64,000 nucleotides of DNA from Streptomyces minutiscleroticus (lineage in GTDB: Bacteria; Actinomycetota; Actinomycetes; Streptomycetales; Streptomycetaceae): NCBI RefSeq assembly GCF_014650875.1, contig NZ_BMVU01000021.1, forward strand, positions 62,001-126,000, read 5' to 3'. The notes under the pieces were generated by a model. That model worked only from the letters and a program-made list of their open reading frames with translations, was not told the origin of the DNA and made no database searches. Positions 1-7,402 of the stretch are shown piece after piece. The translations under genes and the position numbers were made by a program. Within the stretch, counting starts at the first letter, position 1. Every line of letters begins with the position of its first letter.

Positions 1-220
1 ACCTGACGGCACCGGGCGGACCACGCCCTCCGGAGCGAACCAAGCGGGGCGACCGGTCGAACGGCCCTCCGCCGTGCCGTCCGTCACTCCCCCGGCCGCA
101 CCACCCCTCACGCCCTCCGGCCTCCCCCTCCGTACGCCCGTCACCGAGGCCGGCGCCCCGGCCGCCCCCACCTTCGGGACACCACCGTCGTCCGCTCACC
201 GCGGCGGGACCGGTCACTGA
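1..220 (+). CDS. possible C-terminal tail of an upstream Pro-rich protein (partial)
   Basis: One frame is open from the window edge to a TGA at 218-220 and reads a Pro/Ala/Thr-rich tail with no recognisable domain. Third positions are mostly G or C (roughly 80 percent by eye), a little lower than in the clear genes nearby. Low-complexity tails of this kind are common at the end of Streptomyces kinases and regulators, and a roadblock-like gene follows, which would fit a conservon-like order. This is inference; the frame could also be non-coding. Confidence 0.3.
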   Translation, partial: PDGTGRTTPSGANQAGRPVERPSAVPSVTPPAAPPLTPSGLPLRTPVTEAGAPAAPTFGTPPSSAHRGGTGH

Positions 221-248
221 ACACGTCACGCGGAGCGAACACGCAACG

Positions 249-284
249 CGGACCGGACACGTCGCACGGACCGGACACGTCGCA
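249..284. repeat. 18-bp tandem direct repeat, two copies
   Basis: Two perfect adjacent copies (249-266 and 267-284) of an 18-bp unit beginning CGGACCGGACACG. They lie just upstream of the roadblock-like gene, in its probable promoter or leader. Function unknown; replication slippage is the simplest origin. Confidence 0.8.
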
Positions 285-319
285 CTGGCCGAACCCGTCG
301 TACGAAAGGAACACCGACC

Positions 320-694
320 ATGACGAACACCGAAACAGCGCTCAAAGAGGCGATGACCTCGATCGAGGGCGCGCTGGGAGCCGCGCTCGTCGACTACACC
401 AGCGGTATGGCGCTGGGCACGGTCGGCGGCGGCAAGGATCTCGACCTCACCGTGGCCGCGGCCGGGAACACCGACGTGGTCCGCGCCAAGCTCCGCACCA
501 TGGAACACCTGGGGCTCGACGACAGCATCGAGGACATCCTCATCACACTGAGCAGTCAGTACCATCTCATCCGCCTCCTCAGGGGACAGGACGGCAACGG
601 TCTGTTCCTGTACCTGGCGCTCGACTCCCGGCGCGCCAACCTGGCGATGGCCAGGCACCAGCTCAAGAGGATCGAGAACAGCCTCGAGGTCTGA
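320..694 (+). CDS. roadblock/LC7-like small protein
   Basis: A 124-residue protein starting at ATG 320 with an AAAGGA ribosome binding site about 10 bases upstream. The opening LKEAMTSIEGALGAALVDYTSG resembles the start of the roadblock/LC7 fold, where a helix leads into a strand carrying a 'D..SG' turn; the rest alternates helices and strands (ILITL, YHLIRLL, LFLYLALD) as expected. In actinobacteria such proteins act as GTPase partners or regulators in conservons, but no GTPase or DUF742 gene follows here, so the partner is unknown. No signal peptide or membrane segment, so cytoplasmic. Family call is moderate; function unassigned. Confidence 0.75.
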   Translation: MTNTETALKEAMTSIEGALGAALVDYTSGMALGTVGGGKDLDLTVAAAGNTDVVRAKLRTMEHLGLDDSIEDILITLSSQYHLIRLLRGQDGNGLFLYLALDSRRANLAMARHQLKRIENSLEV

Positions 695-1039
695 CCCTCC
701 TCACCGTCCCCGCCCTCGGGAGACGCACCCTGCGGGCAGGCACCAGGAACGTGTCCCTGCGGCCGGACGTGAGGAACACGCGCGGCCGGACGGCCGTGCC
801 GGGCGGACCTGGCGACGGCTTCCGCAGGCGGTGGAAGCGCCTACGCCGCGGCGCGCGCCATGAGCGGCGGCTGGAAGAAGCCCTCGCCGAGCAGGCGCAG
901 GAGCGCCCTCCCACGGGTCGAGCAGGCCCTCCGCGTGCCGTACGAAGAAGGGCTCGAGGAAGGAGCACGGGACCAGTGAGCATCGGCAGCTCGGGCCGCG
1001 GAGGTCCGGGCCGCGGGTCGCCGACGTCCGCTCCGGCCG
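695..1039. other. intergenic stretch with no supported gene
   Basis: About 345 bp between the roadblock-like gene and the methyltransferase stop. Open frames exist on both strands but are Arg/Pro/Ala-rich, overlap one another and lack a convincing start site. Nothing recognisable. Confidence 0.5.
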
Positions 1040-1891
1040 TCACCGGGGTTCATAGGCGGTCACCAGCACGGAGACGGTGACCCGGTCGGGCAGGGGGACG
1101 CCGTCGTCCGTGTCCGCACGGCTCAGGTGACGTGCGCTCGGTGTCATCCCCATCAGATCGAGCGCCTCCGGCCTGGTCAACGGTGTGACGTACTCGACCC
1201 GTTCGGTGACGGCCGCGAAGAAAGGGTCCAGCGCTCGGTGCAGGCGTCGCTCCTTCGCCGGGTCGATCGTGACCATCGCGGGCACCCGGCCGCGCAGTTC
1301 GGCCAGATGCCGCCCGGTGGGACGCGCGACCACTAACCGGCCGGTCGAGCGCAGCACTCGGTGGAACTCCGACGGGTTGCGCGGGGCGAACACGTTCAGC
1401 ACCACGTCGGCCGCTCCGTCGCGCAGAGGGAAGGGACGGAAGACGTCCCAGGTCGCTGCGGCGGCTCGCGCATGGGCCCGGGCCGCCGAGCGCAGTGCGC
1501 GCGCCGCGGTGTCCAGACCCAGACCGTGTGCGCCGGGCAGGTGGTCGAGTACGCCGGCCAAGTAGTGGCCCGTACCGCAGCCGACGTCCACGACCGCGCC
1601 CTGCCCGGGTACGGCGCCGGCCGCCAGGCGGGCCACGGTGCGGCGGACGGGACCGTACTTCCCGGTGGCCAGGAACCGGTCCCGGGCCCGGACCATGTCC
1701 GCGTCGTCGCCGCTGGTGGCACGAGCACCCGTCAGAAGGCCGACGTAGCCGTGACGGGCGATGTCGAAGGTGTGGCCCGCCGGACAGCGCAGGGCGCCAC
1801 GGCCGGGATCGGGACGGAGACGTGCCTGGCACGTCGGACAGCGCAGCAGGTCGAGGAGGGGTTCGAGGGCAGGACGAAGCGGCACGGGCAC
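1040..1891 (-). CDS. 23S rRNA (guanine-N1) methyltransferase, RlmA/TlrB-like
   Basis: 283 residues from GTG 1891, chosen because AGGAG stands six bases upstream; a longer frame continues to 2497 but is antisense to another gene. The N-terminus has a zinc-ribbon pattern (CPTC about residues 18-21, then CPAGH), followed by ARHGYVGLL, both typical of RlmA. The SAM-binding loop is VDVGCGTGHYL, and 'APRNPSEFHRVL' matches the family's N-P-x-E region. RlmA enzymes methylate G745/G748 in helix 35 of 23S rRNA; the RlmAII member TlrB protects the tylosin producer against mycinosyl macrolides. Which guanine is modified here cannot be read from sequence. The promoter must lie inside the adjoining beta-propeller relic. 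Confidence 0.88.
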   Translation of the reverse strand: MPVPLRPALEPLLDLLRCPTCQARLRPDPGRGALRCPAGHTFDIARHGYVGLLTGARATSGDDADMVRARDRFLATGKYGPVRRTVARLAAGAVPGQGAVVDVGCGTGHYLAGVLDHLPGAHGLGLDTAARALRSAARAHARAAAATWDVFRPFPLRDGAADVVLNVFAPRNPSEFHRVLRSTGRLVVARPTGRHLAELRGRVPAMVTIDPAKERRLHRALDPFFAAVTERVEYVTPLTRPEALDLMGMTPSARHLSRADTDDGVPLPDRVTVSVLVTAYEPR

Positions 1892-1943
1892 AAGGCGCTC
1901 CTGGCAGTGGTACAGCCAGCGGACCGGCAGGCACCTCGCGGCC

Positions 1944-2576
1944 GTGCCCGGCGTCGCGCACGCACGCGAGATCGTCGTCGACGAGAGGCGCGACACGGTG
2001 TGGGCGACGGCCTTCGGGAGCGGTTCCGTCGTCGCCTTCGACAGCCGTACGTACCGGGAGGTCGGGCGCGTCACGGTCGAGGGGGCCGGTCCGACGGGAC
2101 TGGCGGTGGACGAGCGCACCGGCACCGTCCTCGCCTCCGACTTCACCAACGACCGCCTCATCCAGGTCTCCCCCGGCTCCGCCGTCCCGCGGTTCGTCCC
2201 CGCGGGCGACGGCCCCCTCTCGGTCTCGTTCTCCGCGAACGGCCGCACCGCCTGCACCGCCGGCCAGGGCGCGGGCACCGTGTCGGTCGTCGACCTGCGC
2301 AAGGGCGTCGTCACCCGGTCGATCCCCACCGGCGAGGGCGCCAAGTCCGTAGCGGCCGACAGCCGTTCGGGCCGTGTCCTGGCCGTCAACCGCCTGGCGG
2401 ACAGTGTGTCCGTCGTCGACCCCCGTGCGGGGACCGTCGTGGAGACGGTCGCCACCGAGGCGCTTCCCAACCACGTCCACCTGACGCAGGACGGCATGGC
2501 CTACGTCCTCGACAAGTCGGCCTCCGGACCGGCCGGCGAGGACCGGATCACCCGTATCCGTCTCGGCTCCCCCTGA
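1944..2576 (+). pseudogene. 5'-truncated YVTN/YncE-like beta-propeller relic
   Basis: From about residue VPGVAHAREIVVD the frame reads a series of beta-propeller blades (D-x-R-x-D-x-V-W-A-T; G-S-V-V-A-F-D; G-P-T-G-L-A-V-D; V-S-V-V-D), the pattern of YncE/YVTN proteins. These are normally secreted, around 330-400 residues. Only about 210 are present, there is no signal peptide, and the open frame further upstream (to 1761) is Arg-rich antisense of the methyltransferase. GTG 1944 has no ribosome binding site. The gene has probably lost its 5' part at the junction with the methyltransferase gene. The 3' end is intact. Confidence 0.62.
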
Positions 2577-2579
2577 GGC

Positions 2580-3210
2580 CGGCCGGGAAGAGGTCTCGCA
2601 GGAGACGTCCCGGCGGGAGCCCGGGTAGCCGCCGCACGGGCGAGAACTCCGGCCGGGGCCCCGGCGACGATCGCGTCGGGCACGTCGGCGGGAAGCACGG
2701 TGTCTGCGGCGGCGAGCTGCGAATGCGGGTGGTCCAGCGTGCGGGGCCGATGAGCGCGCTGGTCACGGCGGGATGCGCGGTCACGGATCCGAGCGCGGGC
2801 TGGATCATGGTCGGGCCCGCCTCGTCGCCGGTGCGCGGGTCCCACCGGTGGATCCGGTGGAGGTCGACGTGGTCGACACCCAGGCGGCGCAGGCTGTCGT
2901 CCAGCGCGGTGACCGGCCGGCGGGGCGAGCCGCCCCGGCGGTTGCGCTGGTCGCCCATGGCAGGCCCGCCCTCGTGGCCGGCACGATGTCGTCCCGGCGC
3001 CCGGCGATCGCCTTGCCGGCCGTCTCCTCCGACGCGCCGGCGCATGTACACGTCGGCGGTGTCGACGAGGTTGGTCCCGGCCTCCAGGGCGGCGTCGACG
3101 AGGGCGGTGACGTCCTCCCGGGTGGTGCGCCCGAGCGTGCCGAAGTTCATCGCGCCGAGCGCGAGGGAGCCGATCTGCACACCGGTACGGCCCGAGGTGC
3201 GGCACTGCAT
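2580..3210 (-). pseudogene. decayed aldo/keto reductase
   Basis: ATG 3210 opens a typical AKR start (RTSGRTGVQIGSLALGAMNFG, then NLVDTADVY with the catalytic Asp and Tyr). After that the reading moves between frames: ASEETAGKAIAGRRDDIV in one, RRGGSPRR..TALDDSLRRLGVDHVDL in another. Directly after HRWDPRTGDE the text jumps to a piece that belongs near the C-terminus (TMIQPALGSVTAHPAVTSALIGP), so the middle third is deleted. At least two frameshifts plus one large in-frame-looking deletion make it non-functional. It is divergent from an intact TetR gene, its likely former regulator. Confidence 0.85.
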
Positions 3211-3303
3211 GACGGTGTTCCTCCACCGGGGAGGGGGCAGGGGGCGTCGAGTGAGGGCATGCGGGGTTTGGCGGCGGTCCCGTGCTCTGGCATCATAAGC
3301 AAA

Positions 3304-3342
3304 CGGAACGACGCTCCGGAAAATATACGGTGCAACGTTCCG
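3304..3342. promoter_or_regulatory. candidate TetR operator region
   Basis: CGGAACG at 3304-3310 is repeated in inverted orientation as CGTTCCG at 3336-3342. The left site is itself an imperfect 15-bp palindrome (3304-3318) and the right contains AACGTT. The sites flank an AT-rich AAAATATAC segment that looks like a -10 region, between the divergent AKR relic and the TetR gene. Autoregulation is likely but inferred. Confidence 0.5.
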
Positions 3343-3390
3343 CTTTGGCGGGCCCGGTCGGGGCCAGGGGTCGGCGGAAGGAGCGACGCG

Positions 3391-3981
3391 GTGAACGACG
3401 GCGAGGAGGGCACGGGGCGCACGGCCCGGCCCAAGCGGGTGGACGCCCGGCGCAACGAGGAGAACCTGCTCGACGCGGCCGCCGCGGTCTTCGTCGCGTC
3501 GGGCGTGGAGGCGCCGGTACGCGACATCGCGGCCAGGGCGGGTGTCGGGATGGGCACCATCTACCGCCACTTCCCGACGCGGGCGGACCTCATCGTCGCC
3601 GTCTACCGGCACCAGGTCGAGGCCCTCGCCGAGGCCGGTCCCGCCCTGTTGTCGAAGAGCGCGTCGCCCTACGCCGCGCTCGGACAGTGGATCGACCTCT
3701 TCGTCGACTTCCTGGTCACCAAGCACGGGCTCGCCGCCGTGCTCCAGTCCGACAACGCCGGCTTCGAGACGCTGCACGCGTATTTCCTCGACCGCCTCCT
3801 GCCCGTGTGCACGGAGCTGCTCGACGCGGCGGCCGACGCCGGCGAGATCCGCTCCGGCATGGAGTCCTACGCGTTCCTGCGCGGCGTCGGCAACCTCTGC
3901 ATCGGCTCGGACCACGACTCCCGCTACGACGCGCGCCGCCTGGTCGGACTCCTCGTCGCGGGACTGGCCCGGCCGCACTGA
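3391..3981 (+). CDS. TetR/AcrR-family transcriptional regulator
   Basis: 196 residues from GTG 3391, with GGAAGGAG ideally placed upstream. Residues about 18-65 form the TetR helix-turn-helix: ARRNEENLLDAAAAVF, then VRDIAARAGVGMGTIYRHFPTRADLI, a nearly canonical recognition helix. The C-terminal part (DLFVDFLVTKHGLAAVL, AYFLDRLLPVCTELLDAA) resembles the ligand-binding domain of the AcrR-like group with YxHF/YRHF signature. It is divergent from an aldo/keto reductase that has become a pseudogene, so it may now be an orphan that represses only itself. Its 3' end runs into a tandem repeat array. Confidence 0.93.
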   Translation: MNDGEEGTGRTARPKRVDARRNEENLLDAAAAVFVASGVEAPVRDIAARAGVGMGTIYRHFPTRADLIVAVYRHQVEALAEAGPALLSKSASPYAALGQWIDLFVDFLVTKHGLAAVLQSDNAGFETLHAYFLDRLLPVCTELLDAAADAGEIRSGMESYAFLRGVGNLCIGSDHDSRYDARRLVGLLVAGLARPH

Positions 3982-4112
3982 GCCGGACCTCCCGCCACGG
4001 GACCGGGCCGGCCACACCGAGCCGGACCTCCCGCCACGGGACCGGGCCGGCCACACCGAGCCGGACCTCCCGCCACGGGACCGGGCCGGCCACACCGAGC
4101 CGGACCTCCCGG
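3980..4112. repeat. 39-bp tandem repeat array, 3.4 copies
   Basis: Perfect 39-bp units begin at 3980, 4019 and 4058 (GAGCCGGACCTCCCG...), with a partial fourth from 4097 and a degenerate precursor at 3961-3979 that includes the end of the TetR gene and its stop codon. The units sit head to tail with no spacers, so this is a minisatellite, not CRISPR. Each unit contains CCCGCCACGGG and GGCCGGCC, able to fold into small hairpins between the convergent TetR and MFS genes; a role in termination is possible. Confidence 0.9.
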
Positions 4113-4155
4113 CCGGGCCCGGCGTGACACCGCCGGCGGGCCCCGACCGGTGCGC

Positions 4156-5427
4156 TCAGGCGGTCGCCCGCGTCCGGCGCCGGGGCAGCTCGGCACGGCG
4201 TACGGCATCGGAGGCCAGGGCGACGACCGCCCCCAGGGAGGCGAAGGCGCCGCAGCCGACGAACACCGGTGCCGCGCCCCAGGTCCCGACGGCCGCACCG
4301 ACCAGCGGATAGCTGAGAGGCGCCAGGCCGATCACGGTGAGCATGACGACCGAGGTGACCCGGCCGAGGTAGGCGGGGTCCGCCGCGGTCTGCACGAGGG
4401 CGTTGTCGAGGCCGCCGAAGAGACCCGCGCCCAGTCCGACGACCGCGGCCAGTACCGCGGCGGCCCAGAGAGCCGGCACCAGCGCGACGGCGGCCGCTCC
4501 CGCGCTGCTCACGAGCAGTGCCGCGGTCAGCACGAGGCCGGCGCGGGGCAGCCGGCCCACGACGGCGAGCAGCGCGGCGCCCGCCGCCGCCCCGGCACCG
4601 AAGCCGCCTCCGATCCAGCCGTAGCCGGAGGGTCCCCAGCCGCGCTCGGCGTTCAGGAGCACCATGCCGACGTTGAGCGTCCCGGTGAGGCCGAGTTCGC
4701 AGACGGCGCCGACGGCGACGAGCGGGCCGATGAGACGGTGGCGGCGGATGTAGCGCAGGCCGTCGAGCAGGTCCTTCCACACGGTGCCGGGGGCGGGCCG
4801 TGCTTCGCCGCGTGCTTCGAGGGGGTGTATGCGTACGGTCAGCAGGAGCGGCAGGGACAGGGCGAAGAGCAGGCCGGCGACGGCGAAGGCGGCCGCCGCG
4901 CCGCCGGTCCCCATGGCGAGACCGCCGAGCGGCGGGCCCGCTACCTGGCCGAGGCGCATCGCCAAGGAGCGCATGCCGGTGACCCGGGCCAGTTGGTCGG
5001 GGCCGGTGATCCGCGGCGGCAGCGCTCCGACCGCGGGGACGAACAGCGCGTCCACGGCGCCGAAGGCGAGCGCCACCGCGACCAGCATCCACAGGGCCGG
5101 CGCCGTCAGTGCGACGCCCGCGGCCACCGCGAGGACGAGGAGGCAGCGCAGCACGTCGCTGCCGAGGACGACCCGGCGGGGGTCGAACCGGTCCGCCAGC
5201 ACGCCCCCGCCGAGCATGAGCACCGCGCGCGGCACCGCCCCGGCCGCCATCACCAGGCCGACCTCGGCCGGGCCCGCGGCCCCCTGGGCGGCCCAGCCGA
5301 GGGCGACGAAGTACACACCGTCTCCGACGAGGGAGACGGTGTACGCGGCGAGCCAGCGCAGTACGTTGCCGTCGCGGTGGGCCGGCGCGCCGGCGCGTTC
5401 GGGCAGGGCTGTCTCCACGGTGGCCAT
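4156..5427 (-). CDS. MFS transporter (drug exporter-like)
   Basis: 423 residues from ATG 5427, preceded by GGAG. The protein has about 12 hydrophobic segments and the MFS motif A version GGVLADRFDPRRVV between helices 2 and 3 (about residues 74-87), as in DHA3/EntS-like exporters. Loop 6-7 contains basic HPLEARGEARPAP. It is an inner-membrane proton-coupled exporter; substrate unknown. The ArsR-like gene upstream on the same strand may control it, about 117 bp away. Tandem repeats border the gene on both sides. Confidence 0.9.
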   Translation of the reverse strand: MATVETALPERAGAPAHRDGNVLRWLAAYTVSLVGDGVYFVALGWAAQGAAGPAEVGLVMAAGAVPRAVLMLGGGVLADRFDPRRVVLGSDVLRCLLVLAVAAGVALTAPALWMLVAVALAFGAVDALFVPAVGALPPRITGPDQLARVTGMRSLAMRLGQVAGPPLGGLAMGTGGAAAAFAVAGLLFALSLPLLLTVRIHPLEARGEARPAPGTVWKDLLDGLRYIRRHRLIGPLVAVGAVCELGLTGTLNVGMVLLNAERGWGPSGYGWIGGGFGAGAAAGAALLAVVGRLPRAGLVLTAALLVSSAGAAAVALVPALWAAAVLAAVVGLGAGLFGGLDNALVQTAADPAYLGRVTSVVMLTVIGLAPLSYPLVGAAVGTWGAAPVFVGCGAFASLGAVVALASDAVRRAELPRRRTRATA

Positions 5428-5483
5428 GGCGGGCTCCAGCGGGTCGGGGACGGGCCGTGCCGGACTGCACGGGCCGAGTGAGA

Positions 5484-5548
5484 GCTGTACGTACGCCGGG
5501 TCAGGGCTGTACGTACGGTCGGGTCAGGACTGTGCGGGCCGGGTCAGG
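5484..5548. repeat. degenerate 20-23-bp tandem repeat, three copies
   Basis: Three adjacent related units at 5484-5505, 5506-5528 and 5529-5548, each ending CGGGTCAGG; the first two contain the palindrome GTACGTAC. The last copy includes the stop codon of the ArsR-like gene (TCA at 5544-5546 on this strand). They lie in the short leader region of the MFS gene. Confidence 0.75.
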
Positions 5549-6137
5549 GCCGGAACGGGAAGCCGTAGAGGTGCACGGACACGTGTTCGCGGTTCTCGGT
5601 GTCGCCGGCCGCCCTCGCGGCCCTGCCCCGCTCCCGCCAGCGCCGGGTCAGCGCCTCCAGCTCGCGGCTCATCTCGGCGAGTTCGTCCGGAGTCAGGTCG
5701 AGCAGCGACTCGGAGCTGAAGGACGCGTCGGTCCACTCCCTGCCCCAGGCGGACGTCTGGTCCAGGTACGCGCGGTACTGGGCGACGCGGGTGTCGAGGA
5801 TGCCGCGGGTCACCGCGCCGACGGCGGCGGCCCCCTCGGGCGTGTCCGCGAAGTCCGAGCCGCTGAAGCCCCAGCCCTCCTCGGACGCGACCTGCCACCA
5901 CCGCTCGCGGCCGTCGGCGCTCCGGCCGCTCGCCTCGGCCACGAAGCCGTGCTCGGCCAGCTTGCGCAGGTGGTAGCTGACCAGTGACGGGGCCTGGTCG
6001 ACCTGCTCGGCGAGCTGGGAGGCGGTCGCGGAGCCCGCGGCGTACAGCAGCCGGTAGAGCTGCATCCGCAGCGGGTTCGTGAACGCCTTCAGCCGGGAGA
6101 GGTCGGTGATCCGGTCGGGCTCGCGCTTCGGTGGCAT
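5544..6137 (-). CDS. ArsR-like winged-helix transcriptional regulator
   Basis: 197 residues from ATG 6137. Residues 10-70 give a winged helix of the ArsR/HTH_20 type: LKAFTNPLRMQLYRLL, ASQLAEQVDQAPSLVSYHLRKLAEHGFV. The C-terminal half (WGFSGSDFADTPEGAAAVGAVTRGI, LTPDELAEMSRELEALTRRW) is like the effector region of regulators placed beside MFS genes in actinobacteria. No metal-binding Cys pair is present, so it is not a metal sensor. It probably controls itself and the MFS gene downstream on the same strand; the AKR gene is divergent. Confidence 0.9.
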   Translation of the reverse strand: MPPKREPDRITDLSRLKAFTNPLRMQLYRLLYAAGSATASQLAEQVDQAPSLVSYHLRKLAEHGFVAEASGRSADGRERWWQVASEEGWGFSGSDFADTPEGAAAVGAVTRGILDTRVAQYRAYLDQTSAWGREWTDASFSSESLLDLTPDELAEMSRELEALTRRWRERGRAARAAGDTENREHVSVHLYGFPFRP

Positions 6138-6148
6138 GCCGTCACGGT

Positions 6149-6183
6149 AGATACAAAAGACAATTTGCGCAATAAAAATTTCG
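6149..6183. promoter_or_regulatory. AT-rich divergent promoter/operator
   Basis: A strikingly AT-rich island in otherwise GC-rich DNA, containing the palindrome TTGCGCAA at 6165-6172 with AT-rich flanks. It lies 12-46 bases upstream of the ArsR-like start and about 160 bases upstream of the AKR start. The likely promoter and binding site for the ArsR-like protein. Confidence 0.5.
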
Positions 6184-6340
6184 GATCTGCCCGGCGAAGG
6201 GAGGTCCGGAGGGACCGGTGCCGGGGCCGCGCGACACTGTCTCGAAACGTCTCCCGCTCGCTTCCCGGAAGCCGTTCCTCCCGGCACCGAGCGGGAACCC
6301 GTACTCGCTGTACGACACCATCGAGAGGGAAGGTCGGACC

Positions 6341-7171
6341 GTGACCAGCATTCCGGTGCACACGCTCAACGACGGCAGGAAGCTCCCCGGCATCGGCCTG
6401 GGCACCTGGCCGATGGACGACGACGAGGCGGAGCGGGCGGTCGCGAAGGCCCTGGAGCTGGGCTACCGGCTCGTCGACACGGCGACCAACTACCGCAACG
6501 AGACCGGCGTCGGCCGCGGTGTCGCCGCCGGTGGCGTCGCCCGCGAGGAGATCGTGGTGACGACGAAGCTGCCGGGCCGGCACCACGGCTACGAGGAGAC
6601 CCTCGCCTCCTTCGAGGAGTCCCGCCGGCGTCTCGGCCTCGACTACGTGGACCTGTACCTGATCCACTGGCCGCTGCCCCGCGTCGACAAGTACGTCGAC
6701 TCCTGGAAGGCCATGATCAAGCTGCGCGAGGAGGGTCTCGTGCGGTCCATCGGCGTCTCCAACTTCACCGCCGAGCACATCGACCGCCTGGAGAAGGAGA
6801 CCGGCGTCCTGCCCGCCGTCAACCAGATCGAGCTGCACCCGCTCCTCCCCCAGGAGGAGGCGCGCGCCTTCCACACGGACAAGGGCGTCGTCGTCGAGAG
6901 CTGGAGCCCGCTGGGCCGGGGCAGCGACCTGCTGGAGGACCCCGCGATCGCCCGGGTCGCCGAAGCACACGGTGTGACGCCCGGGCAGGTCGTGCTGCGC
7001 TGGCACGTCCAGCTGGGCGCCGTGCCCGTCCCGAAGTCCGCGAGCCCCGAGCGGCAGCGGCAGAACCTCGACGTCTTCGGCTTCGAACTGGACGCCTCCG
7101 AGATGCGGGCCGTCGCCGACCGCGCCCACCGGCGCCTGGGCGGGGACCCGGAGACGCACGAGGAGTTCTGA
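6341..7171 (+). CDS. aldo/keto reductase, 2,5-diketo-D-gluconate reductase-like
   Basis: 276 residues from GTG 6341, with GAGGGAAGG upstream. The complete AKR catalytic tetrad is visible: D46 and Y51 in VDTATNYRNE, K76 in VTTKLP, H109 in YLIHWP. Family signatures GIGLGTW near the N-terminus and PKSASPERQRQNL near the C-terminus are present. It is a soluble (beta/alpha)8 enzyme that reduces carbonyls with NADPH, closest in pattern to the AKR5 group. Substrate unknown. It stands alone, divergent from the ArsR-like gene. An annotated start further upstream at 6218 is open but lacks a good ribosome binding site. Confidence 0.93.
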   Translation: MTSIPVHTLNDGRKLPGIGLGTWPMDDDEAERAVAKALELGYRLVDTATNYRNETGVGRGVAAGGVAREEIVVTTKLPGRHHGYEETLASFEESRRRLGLDYVDLYLIHWPLPRVDKYVDSWKAMIKLREEGLVRSIGVSNFTAEHIDRLEKETGVLPAVNQIELHPLLPQEEARAFHTDKGVVVESWSPLGRGSDLLEDPAIARVAEAHGVTPGQVVLRWHVQLGAVPVPKSASPERQRQNLDVFGFELDASEMRAVADRAHRRLGGDPETHEEF

Positions 7172-7402
7172 GCCGCGTCCCGCCCCGGACGCCGACCGCG
7201 TCCGCCGCCCGGCCGCCGGTGCCGTCGCGCGCCGGGCGGAGCCGTCGCGCGTCGAGCGGGTCCCGAAGGGACACCCGGGGCCCGCGAGACGCGGGGGGGG
7301 CCGGTCCGCTCCGGCCGCCCGGGAGGGAGCGGACCGTACGCGGACGGGACCGGCCGCGGGACACCGTGGCGAACGCGGCCGCGCTCCGGTCCGTGCGCAC
7401 CG

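Noticed and set aside
1892..2497. Long N-terminal extension of the methyltransferase frame on the minus strand
   Set aside because: It is antisense to the beta-propeller blades, and GTG 1891 has an excellent ribosome binding site.
3980..4112. Regular 39-bp repeats as a CRISPR array
   Set aside because: Units are directly adjacent without spacers and include the end of a gene; no cas genes.
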